Assembly (NCBI RefSeq): GCF_016756535.1
Contig: NZ_AP023247.1
Coordinates: forward strand, 5,456,501 to 5,520,500
Source of the DNA: Mesorhizobium sp. 131-2-1
GTDB lineage: Bacteria; Pseudomonadota; Alphaproteobacteria; Rhizobiales; Rhizobiaceae
Length of the DNA: 64,000 nt
Direction: 5' to 3'
The stretch's first letter is position 1. Each line of letters starts with the position of its first letter. Positions 8,297 through 16,903 of this stretch are shown one piece after another. Made by a program: the position numbers and the translations under genes. The notes below the pieces were generated by a model, which was not told the DNA's origin, did no database searches, and was given only the letters and a program-made list of their open reading frames with translations.

Positions 8297-9412
8297 ATGG
8301 AACCAATCTGGGCCGTCGGCCTGATGACCGGCACCGTGCTTGACGGCAATATCGACGTCGCGCTGATCAAGACCGACGGCGAGCGCATGGCCGACTTCGG
8401 CACCTACACGCTGGCCCCCTACCCGCAATCGATCCGCAGCCTTTTGGAGGAGACGCTGCGCCAGGCGCGCGCCTGGAATTTTGACGGACCGGAGCCGGCG
8501 ATCTTCGGCGAAGCCGAGGAAGCGCTGACGCGTGCCCAGTCGACGGCGGTCAAGGAGCTCGTGGAAGGCCACGGCATGACGGTGGCCGATATCGGCGTCG
8601 TCGGCTTCCACGGCCAGACTGTCCTGCACCGCGCGCCGCAACCGGGGCGGATCGGCCGCACCCGTCAGCTCGGCGACGGCGAATTGATGGCCGCCATTCT
8701 CGGCACCAAGGTCGCCTATGACTTCCGCTCGGCCGACGTCGCCGCCGGCGGCCAAGGCGCGCCGCTCGCCGCCGCCTATCACGCGGCGCTGCTCAGGGAG
8801 GCCGACGCCAGCGGCGACACCGCAGTGCTCAATCTCGGCGGCGTCGGAAACATCACCTGGTGGGACGGCAAGAACAACATCGTCGCCTTCGACACCGGGC
8901 CAGCCAATGCGCCGGTCAACGATTTCATCAAGGCGAAGGGGCTCGGCGAGATGGACCGCGACGGCAGGCTGGCGGCCGCCGGTGCGGTCGACGAGGAGCG
9001 GCTCGCGCGGCTGCTTCAGCATCCGTATCTGACAAAACCCTACCCCAAATCGCTCGACCGTTTCGACTTCACAGCCGCGATGGCCGACGGGCTGGGAAGC
9101 GAGGACGGCGCGGCCACGCTGACCGCGTTCACCACCGCGGCCGTCGGCAAGGCGCTTGATCTGCTGCCGCGCCGGCCGAAGCGCCTCGCGGTCAGCGGCG
9201 GCGGCCGCCACAACCCGACGATGATGGCAATGCTCGCCAGCCGCGCCGGTGTCGAAGTCGTGCAGGCCGAGACGCTCGGCTGGAAGGGCGATGCGGTCGA
9301 GGCGGAATGTTTCGCGTTCCTGGCGGTGCGCGTGCTGCGCGGCCTGCCGATCAGCTTTCCGAGCACGACAGGCGTGCCGCAACCGATGCTCGGCGGGAAA
9401 CTCGCCGGTTGA
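8297..9412 (+). CDS. anmK: Anhydro-N-acetylmuramic acid kinase
   Basis: A 371-residue ASKHA-fold kinase of peptidoglycan recycling: it hydrolyses and phosphorylates 1,6-anhydro-MurNAc to MurNAc-6-phosphate. Motifs are [10 protein letters not shown] at the N-terminus (usually GLMSGTSLDG), [23 protein letters not shown] with the likely catalytic Asp, and a C-terminal [12 protein letters not shown] 8297 is chosen over an upstream ATG at 8276 because GAGGAG lies six bases before it and the protein then starts right at the family N-terminus. The long reading frame upstream of this start is the shadow of the SDR gene. It ends immediately next to the convergent acetyltransferase stop. Confidence 0.9.
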   Translation: MEPIWAVGLMTGTVLDGNIDVALIKTDGERMADFGTYTLAPYPQSIRSLLEETLRQARAWNFDGPEPAIFGEAEEALTRAQSTAVKELVEGHGMTVADIGVVGFHGQTVLHRAPQPGRIGRTRQLGDGELMAAILGTKVAYDFRSADVAAGGQGAPLAAAYHAALLREADASGDTAVLNLGGVGNITWWDGKNNIVAFDTGPANAPVNDFIKAKGLGEMDRDGRLAAAGAVDEERLARLLQHPYLTKPYPKSLDRFDFTAAMADGLGSEDGAATLTAFTTAAVGKALDLLPRRPKRLAVSGGGRHNPTMMAMLASRAGVEVVQAETLGWKGDAVEAECFAFLAVRVLRGLPISFPSTTGVPQPMLGGKLAG

Positions 9413-9841
9413 TCAGAGGGCGAGCAGCCTCTTCTGCAGGAAGATGCGGCTGCGGCCGATGGGAAAGTCCGGCAGCGCGCCGAACGGCTGGTAGCCCTGG
9501 CGCTCATAGGCCTTGACCGCTTTCGGGCTGAAAGTGTCGATCCAGGCGCCGTGGCAGCCGCGCGCAACAGCCTCCCGCTCCGCGGCTTCAAGCATGGTTC
9601 CGGCCATATGCTGGCCGCGCAGCGGCTCGTCGACCCAGAGCCACTGCACGAACAGCCAGCCCCAGGCGGTGTAGCCGGAAATGCCGGCGACCACCTTGCC
9701 CCGCTCATCTCGCACGAAGACAGCGAGCGGCTTCCTGCCGGAGGCGCCGACATCGCCGTCGTTGAAGGCGGTGAGCTGTTCGCCGAGAAAGGCGAGCTCC
9801 TGCGGCGAGGGATCGGCGGTGGTCTCAAGCGTCGTCTTCAT
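9413..9841 (-). CDS. GNAT-family N-acetyltransferase
   Basis: A 142-residue single-domain GNAT. The acetyl-CoA loop is seen as RGQHMAGTMLEAAE, preceded by the beta strand WLFVQWLWVDEPLRG and followed by HGAWIDTFSPKAVKAYERQGY, the typical motif B where the substrate stacks. The likely start is ATG 9841 (MKTTLETT); an in-frame extension to 9904 gives no family similarity. The acceptor substrate is unknown. Its stop codon abuts that of anmK. Confidence 0.82.
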   Translation of the reverse strand: MKTTLETTADPSPQELAFLGEQLTAFNDGDVGASGRKPLAVFVRDERGKVVAGISGYTAWGWLFVQWLWVDEPLRGQHMAGTMLEAAEREAVARGCHGAWIDTFSPKAVKAYERQGYQPFGALPDFPIGRSRIFLQKRLLAL

Positions 9842-9910
9842 GGCGGCTCGGCTCGGTTGTCGGCCAAGCTTTATCCACGCAAGTGATAAGGACGCAAGGT
9901 CCACCGCGCC

Positions 9911-9950
9911 CCGGCGCCAATCCCGATTTTCGGATCGAGACAGACGCCGG
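9911..9950. terminator. Imperfect hairpin after the Liv-type binding-protein gene
   Basis: Outer arms CCGGCG and CGCCGG enclose an inner ATCCCGA-TTTT-CGGAT stem-loop just downstream (minus direction) of the binding-protein stop at 9968. No strong T-run follows, so this is only a candidate terminator or mRNA 3'-end hairpin. Confidence 0.35.
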
Positions 9951-9967
9951 AGCAGGGGCCAGCTTTG

Positions 9968-11227
9968 CTACTGCAGCTTGGCCTGCAGCGCGTTGACGTC
10001 GTCGGTGGTCATCTCGCCGTCCGTTGTCACCTTGCCGTCGACGATCTTCCACAGCCGGAACGGGCCAGTGATGTCGCCATACTTGTCAAAGGCGACGGGA
10101 CCGATGACGCCTTCGTAGCGGATCGGCTTGCCGTCCTTGATCAGGCCGAGCGCCTTGACGAACTCTTCCTTGCCGGCATAGATCGGCGTCCCGGCCGGAT
10201 CGACCGCCTTGTACATTGCATCCTTGATCTTGGCCGGATCCTCGGAGCCGGCGATGGCGATCGCCAGCCCGACGATGGCGCCGGCGTCGTAGGAGCGATC
10301 GGCCGCCGGGTTCGACGGCTCGATGCCAGAGAATTCCTTGTAGTTCTTGTTGAAATAGTCGGTCGATGCGGTCGGGCTGGTGCCGGACGACGTGCCATAG
10401 GCATCCTTCAGATAGTCGGCGCCGACGGAGTCGATGAAGTCGGGGCTGTTCATGCCGTCATTGAGCAGGAACTTCTGCACACCGCCCTGCGAGATCCAGG
10501 TGCGGGCGATGGTGGCGCCGTCGACGGGCGTGCTGACGAGGTAGAGTCCGTCCGGCTCGCCACCCATGGCCGCCGTAACTTCCGAGGCATAGCTCGACTG
10601 CTTCTCGTTGTAGGGCGTGTCGGAAACGATGGTGCCGCCGAGCGCTTTGTAGGCGCGCGAGAATTCCGCCACCATGTTGACGCCGAAGTCGTTGTTGACG
10701 TGGATGATCGACAGCTTCTTGAAGCCCTTGTCGATGGCATATTTGGCGGCGGCGACGCCCTGCAGCGCATCCGAGGTGATGGTGCGGAAGAAGATGCCGT
10801 TGGTCTTGCCGTCCCGCCCCAGCGCCGTCAGCGTCGGCGAGGACGAAGCCGGCGAGACCTGGACGATCTTGGCCGGTGCCGTGACCGAGGTCAGTATCGG
10901 GATCGACACCGACGAGATGATGCCGCCGATGATCACCGGCACCTTCTTGACCTGGACGAGCTGGGTCGCGGCATCGACGGCGATGTTGCCCTGGCTCTGG
11001 CTGTCGCGGGTGTCGGTGGCGAGGTCGCAGCCGCGCACGCCGCCGGCGTCGTTGATGTCGCGGAAGGCCATCTCAACCGACTTGGCGCCCGCCTGGCCGT
11101 ATTCGCCGGCCGGGCCGGTGAGTTCCATGACCAGGCCGACGGTGATCTTGCAGTCGGCCGCGTGAGCGGCGCTCGCCGCCATCAGCAGGCCGAGCGCGGT
11201 GGTGATCTGGAAAATTGTCTTTCTCAT
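9968..11227 (-). CDS. Branched-chain amino acid-type ABC transporter substrate-binding protein
   Basis: A 419-residue periplasmic type I binding protein (LivJ/Peripla_BP_6 family). It has a clear Sec signal peptide (MRKTIFQITTALGLLM, cleavage after AHA), the GLVMELTGPAGEYGQAG start of the first lobe, and the usual Peripla_BP core. AAAGGGGA stands six bases before the ATG. It lies at the end of a minus-strand operon, while the matching permeases and ATPases lie on the plus strand from 14461, so it is the receptor of that importer. Liv-family receptors bind amides, short acids and aromatics as well as amino acids, so the ligand is open. Confidence 0.88.
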   Translation of the reverse strand: MRKTIFQITTALGLLMAASAAHAADCKITVGLVMELTGPAGEYGQAGAKSVEMAFRDINDAGGVRGCDLATDTRDSQSQGNIAVDAATQLVQVKKVPVIIGGIISSVSIPILTSVTAPAKIVQVSPASSSPTLTALGRDGKTNGIFFRTITSDALQGVAAAKYAIDKGFKKLSIIHVNNDFGVNMVAEFSRAYKALGGTIVSDTPYNEKQSSYASEVTAAMGGEPDGLYLVSTPVDGATIARTWISQGGVQKFLLNDGMNSPDFIDSVGADYLKDAYGTSSGTSPTASTDYFNKNYKEFSGIEPSNPAADRSYDAGAIVGLAIAIAGSEDPAKIKDAMYKAVDPAGTPIYAGKEEFVKALGLIKDGKPIRYEGVIGPVAFDKYGDITGPFRLWKIVDGKVTTDGEMTTDDVNALQAKLQ

Positions 11228-11275
11228 TGCTGTTCCCCTTTCGTTACTCGACTCTTGTTTTCACACTTTGCCTGT

Positions 11276-11710
11276 TCAGCCTCCCGGCATCTGCAGCCAG
11301 GTTTCATGCAGATGCCGCCATTCGACGCCGTTGGGCGCTGATGAATTGGTGGTGAAGACGGCGCTGGAGCGCCGCCGGCTCGCCTGGCCAGCGCGTTGCT
11401 GTGCCTCGACATAGGTGAGGACAATGACGCCGCCGGCCTGCCATGCCGGCCGGATGTCCTCGATCGCAATGGCGAAGTCGCCGTCGAGGGTTGCGCGACC
11501 CGCCTTGACATAGCCAAGCACTGCGTCGCGATCGAGCAGTTGGCCGCTTGGCACGACCATCGTGAAGCCCTCGCCCATGACGCTTTCGAAGCGGCCGAAA
11601 TCGGCTTTGTCGCAACGTTGCTTGTCGAACCAGTCGACGAAGAAGCGGTGCAGGTCGACCACCTCGGCGCTGGCGCGGAACAACAGCGAAGCGTCCATGG
11701 CCGCGCTCAT
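11276..11710 (-). CDS. NTF2/SnoaL-like (DUF4440-type) protein
   Basis: A 144-residue cytosolic alpha+beta cone protein. The N-terminal LHRFFVDWFDKQRC and FGRFESVMGEGFTMVVPSG stretch and the C-terminal HLHETWLQMP strand fit the SnoaL/DUF4440 fold, used for small isomerases, hydrolases or ligand-binding proteins. No catalytic residues can be assigned. Its ATG overlaps the aldo/keto reductase stop by four bases, so it belongs to the same operon and probably the same pathway. Confidence 0.7.
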   Translation of the reverse strand: MSAAMDASLLFRASAEVVDLHRFFVDWFDKQRCDKADFGRFESVMGEGFTMVVPSGQLLDRDAVLGYVKAGRATLDGDFAIAIEDIRPAWQAGGVIVLTYVEAQQRAGQASRRRSSAVFTTNSSAPNGVEWRHLHETWLQMPGG

Positions 11711-12756
11711 ACCCGGCCTGCGTTCAGATTGTAGTGCATGATCGAGCCGTGGCGGCCGTGGCGGTCGCGCTCCAGCGTGTAGACGTCGCCCTCGAGGCCG
11801 GGGCCCTCACCGATCACGGCGGTGATCGCGGTCTTGTCATCCGGTGTCAGCGCGACGTCCATGATGCGGGCGTTGGCGAGCGCATGCGCCTGGTTGCGGG
11901 CGCCGACGATGACCGCTGCGACCTGCGGCTGTTCCAGCACCCAGGCGCTGGCGACGGTGGCGATGTCGACGCCATGGCGATCGCCGACCGCCTTCAAGGT
12001 CCTGAGCAGAAGCTGGAAAAGCTCCCAGCCGCCGAAATCGTCGATGATCAGCTTGTATTTAACCAGCGAGCGGTTCTCGAGCGGCGTGGCTGGCTCGGCA
12101 ACACCCAGCCATCTCTCGCTGAGGAAGCCGCCCGCCACCGATCCGTAGCAGAGGAACCGCATGCCATGCTCCCTAGCCAACGCAGCAAGGCTGCCTGCCG
12201 GGCGTTGGTCGAGGACCGAATACTGCAGCTGCTGGCTGACCACGGGCACGCCGGCCGCCAGGATTTCGCCGAGGCGCTCGGTGTCGAAATTGGTGGTGCC
12301 GACGTTGCGCACCTTGCCTTCAAGGCGAAGCTCGTCGAGCCAGCCCATCGCGTCGACATAGCCAGCTATCGCATAGTCCCACCAGTGGAACTGGACGAGG
12401 TCGAGCCGCTCGGTCTTCAGCCGCCGCAGCGACTGGTCGACGATGCCCCTGACATAGTCGCGGCTGATGCCGGCAAGCCTTTCGAGGTCCGGCACCAGCT
12501 TGGTGTGCACCTTCATCCTGGCGGCGGCATCGAGGCCGCGTTCGTGGGCAAGCCGAAGGCGGGCGGCGCCGATCAGCTCCTCGACGCCGGTGTAGATGTC
12601 GGCGCAGTCATAGGTGAAGATGCCGGCATCGAAGGTGGCGATCAGGTCTGTGACCGCCTGCTCGCGGTCGATCGCGCCATGGCCGCCGGCAAGCTGCCAG
12701 CCACCTCGGATGACGCGCGAGATTGTATAGCCGGAGCTGAGTTCGATGGCCGTCAT
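11707..12756 (-). CDS. Aldo/keto reductase
   Basis: A 349-residue (alpha/beta)8 NADPH-dependent reductase. The catalytic tetrad is visible as Asp and Tyr in TYDCADIYTG, Lys in VHTKLVP and His in VQFHWWD. The C-terminal cofactor-binding stretch (AVIVGARN) is present. The carbonyl substrate is not predictable; the operon implies it processes the compound brought in by the Liv-type importer. Start and stop overlap the neighbouring genes by four bases each. Confidence 0.87.
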   Translation of the reverse strand: MTAIELSSGYTISRVIRGGWQLAGGHGAIDREQAVTDLIATFDAGIFTYDCADIYTGVEELIGAARLRLAHERGLDAAARMKVHTKLVPDLERLAGISRDYVRGIVDQSLRRLKTERLDLVQFHWWDYAIAGYVDAMGWLDELRLEGKVRNVGTTNFDTERLGEILAAGVPVVSQQLQYSVLDQRPAGSLAALAREHGMRFLCYGSVAGGFLSERWLGVAEPATPLENRSLVKYKLIIDDFGGWELFQLLLRTLKAVGDRHGVDIATVASAWVLEQPQVAAVIVGARNQAHALANARIMDVALTPDDKTAITAVIGEGPGLEGDVYTLERDRHGRHGSIMHYNLNAGRV

Positions 12757-13106
12757 TTCTCGTCACCTTCCACCGGCAGCGGCACGGCCGTGGTCTCGGC
12801 ATGGCTGAAGCGCCGCTTGCCCGTTCTCACGATCCGAAGCCGGCTGGCACAATTCGGATCGGGACAAGCGATCTCGGCGTCCGAGGTCATCCAGTCGTTC
12901 GGGTGGGTCGGCCGCTGCTTTGCCGCGAGCAGCGGCAGCACGGCGGCGATGGAATAGATCGAGAAACCCTGCCCCGCCGGCAGGGACAACATCTCGCCTC
13001 TGAGCTCGAAATGATCGCCCGCCTTGGCGCCGCAATAGATCGGCTTGCCCTCGGGAATGACCACCTCGACGCGGAGGTCGAAGAGTTCGAAACTGTCGTC
13101 GGCCAT
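12753..13106 (-). CDS. TIGR04076-like protein of unknown function
   Basis: A 117-residue protein. It shows the pattern of the TIGR04076 family: an N-terminal beta hairpin, an AKAGDHFELRGE strand, a helical middle (FSIYSIAAVLPLLAA) and a Cys-containing CPDPNCASRLRI segment. Family function is unknown; assignment is by pattern recognition. It lies between an aldo/keto reductase and a DUF3830-like gene with four-base or no spacing, so it is tightly cotranscribed and probably part of the same catabolic step series. Confidence 0.65.
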   Translation of the reverse strand: MADDSFELFDLRVEVVIPEGKPIYCGAKAGDHFELRGEMLSLPAGQGFSIYSIAAVLPLLAAKQRPTHPNDWMTSDAEIACPDPNCASRLRIVRTGKRRFSHAETTAVPLPVEGDEK

Positions 13107-13595
13107 TCAGACCTCCACCAGGCTGAAGGTGACATCGCAGGCGCCGTTGCGGCGGATGATGCCGCAAGCGGCGGCGAATTGATCGCGCTCTTCGGGGCGC
13201 ACCTGCGCCACCACGCTGCCGGCCAGCCAGCCGATCGGGAACAGCAGGCGCGCGCCCGGACCGTAGTATAGGCCGATGTCGAAGATCGCATTCGGATTGC
13301 CGCCCCACATGCGCGGCGGCACATAGGAGAGCACGATGTCGCCCGGCTGAGGCGTCAGCGTTGCATTCTCGGCCGGCAGTGGCCTGGCATAGGCCTGGCC
13401 GTCCAGATGCGCTGACGGAACCGGGCAGGAAATCTCAGGGCCGGTCCACATGGCATGGATGCCGGCAACGACGCGCGGCTTGTCGAGATATGCCAGCACA
13501 AAGGCAGCGTTGTCGGGCGCCTTCTCCGGCAGCAGCAGCGCCGTCACGGAAAGCTTCGAGCGCGGCTCGGTGATCCTGATGGCGGGCTTCGTCAT
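13107..13595 (-). CDS. DUF3830-like (cyclophilin-like fold) protein
   Basis: A 162-residue protein. The frame is open further upstream, but that part is the shadow of gntR; the ATG at 13595 (MTKPAIRITE) gives a protein that matches the DUF3830 pattern: ENATLTPQPGDIVLSYVPP, a PNAIFDIGLYYGPGARLLFP core and an AGSVVAQV stretch. The fold is thought to be cyclophilin-like; no biochemical role is known. It lies eight bases downstream of the GntR regulator and directly abuts the TIGR04076-like gene. Confidence 0.72.
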   Translation of the reverse strand: MTKPAIRITEPRSKLSVTALLLPEKAPDNAAFVLAYLDKPRVVAGIHAMWTGPEISCPVPSAHLDGQAYARPLPAENATLTPQPGDIVLSYVPPRMWGGNPNAIFDIGLYYGPGARLLFPIGWLAGSVVAQVRPEERDQFAAACGIIRRNGACDVTFSLVEV

Positions 13596-13603
13596 ATCGG
13601 CAC

Positions 13604-14332
13604 TCAGCCTTTCGCCGCGGTGGATTGCAGCTTGTCGCGCAGGAAGGCAAAGGGCCGGCTGATGTCGGCCACCAGCGCCTCGCGCGCCGCCTGCGCATCC
13701 TGTTTGGCAAGCGCTGCAACGATACGGCGGTGATAGTGGGCGGTATCGACCTCGCCGGCCTCGGAGAAGGCGTAGATGGCGACGCGGATGCAGGGGCCGG
13801 ATTGCAGCCAGAGGCTCTCGATCATCGGGATCAGGACGGCCGAGCCGCAGCACCGGTAGATTTCGAAATGGAAGCTCTGGTTGAGCGTCGCTTCGCGGTC
13901 GATATCCTTCTTGTGCTTCAGCGCCCGCATCTCGTCCCACTCGCCGAGCATGGCTTCGATGGCGGCGATCTGGCGCGGGCCCATGCGCGTGGCGGCAAGC
14001 GCGATTGCTTCGCCCTCGATCAGCGAGCGGGCGCGCAGGAGATCGTCAATGCGCTCAAGCGTGATCGGCGGCACGCGTACGGAACGGTTGGGCAGCGCCT
14101 CCAGGGCCTGTTCGGTGATCAGCCGACCGAGCGCCTCGCGCACCGGCATCGTGCTGGTGACCAGCGCATCGGCGAGCCCGCGGATGGTCAAGACCTGGCT
14201 CGGTTCAAACAGCCCGCCAATCAAGGCCCGGCGCAGCTCGGAATAGACGCGATCCTGGACGGTCTCGCGGCCGACCGGCGTGAGCTGGGCTGCGATCGTT
14301 TCGTTGTTCCGCTCGATGGCAGTCTTTTGCAT
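13604..14332 (-). CDS. GntR-family (FCD subfamily) transcriptional regulator
   Basis: A 242-residue regulator: winged helix-turn-helix at about 20-85 (VYSELRRALIGGLFEP, then TSTMPVREALGRL as recognition helix) and an FCD ligand-binding domain with the metal-binding His/Asp pattern (SFHFEIYRCCG and HYHRRIVAAL). Start 14332 has GGGAG about five bases upstream. It leads the minus-strand operon and faces the importer operon across a 128-bp gap with a TGTGATCACA palindrome, so it probably represses both in the absence of the substrate or a metabolite of it. Confidence 0.88.
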   Translation of the reverse strand: MQKTAIERNNETIAAQLTPVGRETVQDRVYSELRRALIGGLFEPSQVLTIRGLADALVTSTMPVREALGRLITEQALEALPNRSVRVPPITLERIDDLLRARSLIEGEAIALAATRMGPRQIAAIEAMLGEWDEMRALKHKKDIDREATLNQSFHFEIYRCCGSAVLIPMIESLWLQSGPCIRVAIYAFSEAGEVDTAHYHRRIVAALAKQDAQAAREALVADISRPFAFLRDKLQSTAAKG

Positions 14333-14389
14333 GACACTCCCGGTCTTGGGCCCGTTTTCGGGCTTGCGGAGAAAATTAAAGCCGATTAG

Positions 14390-14414
14390 CGTGATCAAAG
14401 CAAGTGTGATCACA
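14390..14414. promoter_or_regulatory. Candidate GntR operator between the divergent operons
   Basis: A perfect 10-bp palindrome TGTGATCACA (14405-14414) follows a second GTGATCA half-match 16 bases earlier (from about 14390). FCD-type GntR proteins often bind short palindromes of TGT-N-ACA form, so this is the natural operator for the adjacent regulator. The spacing of the two sites would put them on nearly the same helix face after about 1.5 turns. Confidence 0.55.
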
Positions 14415-14460
14415 AATCAAAAAATCAGAAGGCGGCAACGACCGCTCGGCCAGAGGGTGC

Positions 14461-15252
14461 ATGAGCGAGACAACCGAGGACGAGACCCGAGCACCGGTGC
14501 TGTCGGCGAAGAACGTCGTCAGGCGCTTCGGCGGGCTTGTCGCGGTGAATGACGTCTCGTTCGAGGTGCGACCGGGCGAGATCCTCGGCCTGATCGGCCC
14601 AAACGGCGCCGGCAAGACGACGATGTTCGACCTGCTCGCCGGCAGCATCCTGCCTTCCAGCGGCGAGATCTTTCTCAACGGCGCTTTGGTCTCGGGCGAA
14701 GCCGCCCATCGCCGCATCGGCCGCGGCCTCGGACGCACCTTCCAGATCCCGCGGCCGCTGCCCAACCTGACGCTGATCGAGAACGTCATGCTGGCCGCGC
14801 AAGGACAGACCGGCGAGCGGCTGCTTGCCAATTTCGTCACGCCGTGGCGGGTCGCCACCGAGGAGAATGCGGCGGCAAAGAGGGCCGCAGAACTGTTGGA
14901 ACTCGTCTCGCTTACACGGCTGGCGCACGAGCCGGCGCGCGTGCTTTCCGGCGGCCAGCGCAAGCTGCTCGAACTTGCCCGCGTGATGATGGCCGATCCG
15001 ATGATCATCCTGCTCGACGAGCCGGCCGCTGGAGTGAATGCGACGCTGCTCGAGGTCATCATCGACCGCATCCGCGACATCAACGCGAGCGGCATCACTT
15101 TCCTGCTCATCGAGCACAATATCGACATGGTGGCGCGGCTCTGCCACCGCGTGCTGGTGATGGCGAGCGGCGAATTGCTGTGCGAAGGCACGGCCGACGA
15201 GGTGGCGCGCGATCCGCGCGTCATCGAGGCCTATCTCGGAGGCGCGGCATGA
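14461..15252 (+). CDS. livG: Branched-chain amino acid-type ABC transporter ATP-binding protein (LivG-like)
   Basis: A 263-residue ABC ATPase. Walker A GPNGAGKTT at about 45-53, signature LSGGQRKLLELARVMM, Walker B IILLDEPAAGVN and the H-loop LLIEHNIDMV are intact, with the LivG-type C-terminal extension (ARDPRVIEAYLGG). AGAGGG lies just before the ATG. It is the first gene of a plus-strand operon whose members overlap by four bases each. It serves the receptor at 9968-11227. Confidence 0.88.
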   Translation: MSETTEDETRAPVLSAKNVVRRFGGLVAVNDVSFEVRPGEILGLIGPNGAGKTTMFDLLAGSILPSSGEIFLNGALVSGEAAHRRIGRGLGRTFQIPRPLPNLTLIENVMLAAQGQTGERLLANFVTPWRVATEENAAAKRAAELLELVSLTRLAHEPARVLSGGQRKLLELARVMMADPMIILLDEPAAGVNATLLEVIIDRIRDINASGITFLLIEHNIDMVARLCHRVLVMASGELLCEGTADEVARDPRVIEAYLGGAA

Positions 15253-15998
15253 GCGAGACCGTGCTTGACGTCCACGATCTCGAAGCCGGGTACGAGCCCG
15301 GCGTGCCGATCGTGCGCGGCGCCTCGATTACCGTCAACAAGGGCGAGATCGTCGTCGTCCTAGGGCCCAACGGCGCAGGCAAGTCGAGCCTGATCAAGGC
15401 CGTCGCCGGCCTGGTGCCGATCAGCCGCGGCAGCGTGCTTCTCGACGGCAAGGACATCACCGCGGCACCGGCGCATACCATGGTGCGGCTTGGCCTTGCC
15501 TTCGTGCCGCAGACCGAAAACGTCTTTCCGCTGATGTCGGTGGAGGACAATCTGAAGGTCGCCTGCGGCATCCTCGAGCGGCGCGACGCGCCTGCCCGCA
15601 TCGAGGAGATGTACACAGCCTTTCCCGACCTCGCCCGCCAGCGCCGCACCGCCGCCGGCAATCTGTCGGGCGGGCAGCGCCAGATGCTCGCGGTGGCCCG
15701 CGCGCTGATCGTCCATCCCAAGGTGCTGGTGCTCGACGAGCCTTCGGCCGGCCTGTCGCCGAAATTTGTGGCGATGGTGTTCGAGATGCTCTCCGCCATC
15801 CGCAAGTCCGGCGTCACCATCCTTCTGGTCGAGCAGAACGCCAAGGCCGCACTTGCCATCGGCGACCGCGCCTATGTGCTGGTCGAGGGCAAGGACCGGC
15901 ACGAGGGTGTCGCCGCCGAACTCTGGAACGACCCGGTGGTGGCCGAACTGTACCTTGGTCAGCGCCCCTCGCGCGCCGGGGAAGGAGACGCCGCATGA
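15249..15998 (+). CDS. livF: Branched-chain amino acid-type ABC transporter ATP-binding protein (LivF-like)
   Basis: A 249-residue ABC ATPase, second nucleotide-binding subunit of the Liv-type importer. Walker A GPNGAGKSS, signature LSGGQRQMLAVARAL, Walker B VLVLDEPSAGLSP and an LLVEQNAKAAL switch region with Gln in place of the usual His, as is normal for LivF. The frame runs open upstream, but ATG 15249 overlaps the livG stop (ATGA) and starts exactly at the family N-terminus. Confidence 0.88.
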   Translation: MSETVLDVHDLEAGYEPGVPIVRGASITVNKGEIVVVLGPNGAGKSSLIKAVAGLVPISRGSVLLDGKDITAAPAHTMVRLGLAFVPQTENVFPLMSVEDNLKVACGILERRDAPARIEEMYTAFPDLARQRRTAAGNLSGGQRQMLAVARALIVHPKVLVLDEPSAGLSPKFVAMVFEMLSAIRKSGVTILLVEQNAKAALAIGDRAYVLVEGKDRHEGVAAELWNDPVVAELYLGQRPSRAGEGDAA

Positions 15999-16903
15999 GC
16001 CTGCAATTTGTCGTCGACGGATTGCTGACCGGTTCGATGATCGGGTTGGGCGCCATCGGCGTGACGCTGACCTATTCGATCCTGCGCTTCTCGAACTTTG
16101 CCCATGGCGACTTCATGGCCTGGGGCACCTATGCGACGCTTGCCGCCGTCAGCGCCATCGGCGCCATGTTCGGCAAGGTGGCGCCGATCGCACCGCTGTC
16201 CTTCGGCTGGCCGCTCCTTGTTGCCTTGGCCATCGGCATGGCTTTCACCGCCCTTTTGGCACTGGCCCTCGACAAGGTGCTGTTTTCGCGACTGCGCTCG
16301 CAAGGCCAGGCGATCATCGTGGTGATGGCAAGCTTCGGCGCCTCGATGGCGTTGCGGAGCCTGCTCGAGTTCACCTTTTCCTCGCGGCCGACCTATTTCA
16401 GCCGCGCCATCCAGATCGCCATGCCGGTCGGCTTCGGCATTCGCATCACGCCCGACCAGATCGCCTTGCTGCTGCTGACGGCCGTGCTGGTGCTCGGCGT
16501 GCACCTTTTGATGACGCGCACGCAGACCGGCCGTTCCATGCAGGCCTTGAGCCAGAACCCGGCATTGGCCCGCATTGTCGGCATCGATGTCGCCAAGGTG
16601 GTGCGCGTCACCTGGATCATCGGCGGGGCGCTGGCCTGCGTCGCCGGCGTCATGATCGGCATTCTCATCCAGATCCGCCCGTTCATGGGGTTCGACATGC
16701 TGCTGCCGATGTTCGCCGCCGCCATCCTGGGCGGCATCGGCAGCGTACCGGGTGCTGTTCTCGGCGGGTTGATCATCGGTCTGGCCGAAGCCGGCGCGGT
16801 GCAACTGATCGGCGCCGAATGGCGCGCCGCCGTCTCCTTCATCATCCTGATGGTGGTGCTGTTCGTGCGGCCGATCGGCCTTTTCGGAGTGCGAGAAAGA
16901 TGA
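15995..16903 (+). CDS. livH: Branched-chain amino acid-type ABC transporter permease (LivH-like)
   Basis: A 302-residue inner-membrane permease with about eight hydrophobic segments. It has the N-terminal GSMIGLGAIGVTLTYSILRF(S/A)N pattern typical of LivH, and a C-terminal AAAILGGIGSVPGAVLGG loop that contacts the ATPases. ATGA overlap with livF. Partner of the LivM-like permease that follows. Confidence 0.87.
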   Translation: MSLQFVVDGLLTGSMIGLGAIGVTLTYSILRFSNFAHGDFMAWGTYATLAAVSAIGAMFGKVAPIAPLSFGWPLLVALAIGMAFTALLALALDKVLFSRLRSQGQAIIVVMASFGASMALRSLLEFTFSSRPTYFSRAIQIAMPVGFGIRITPDQIALLLLTAVLVLGVHLLMTRTQTGRSMQALSQNPALARIVGIDVAKVVRVTWIIGGALACVAGVMIGILIQIRPFMGFDMLLPMFAAAILGGIGSVPGAVLGGLIIGLAEAGAVQLIGAEWRAAVSFIILMVVLFVRPIGLFGVRER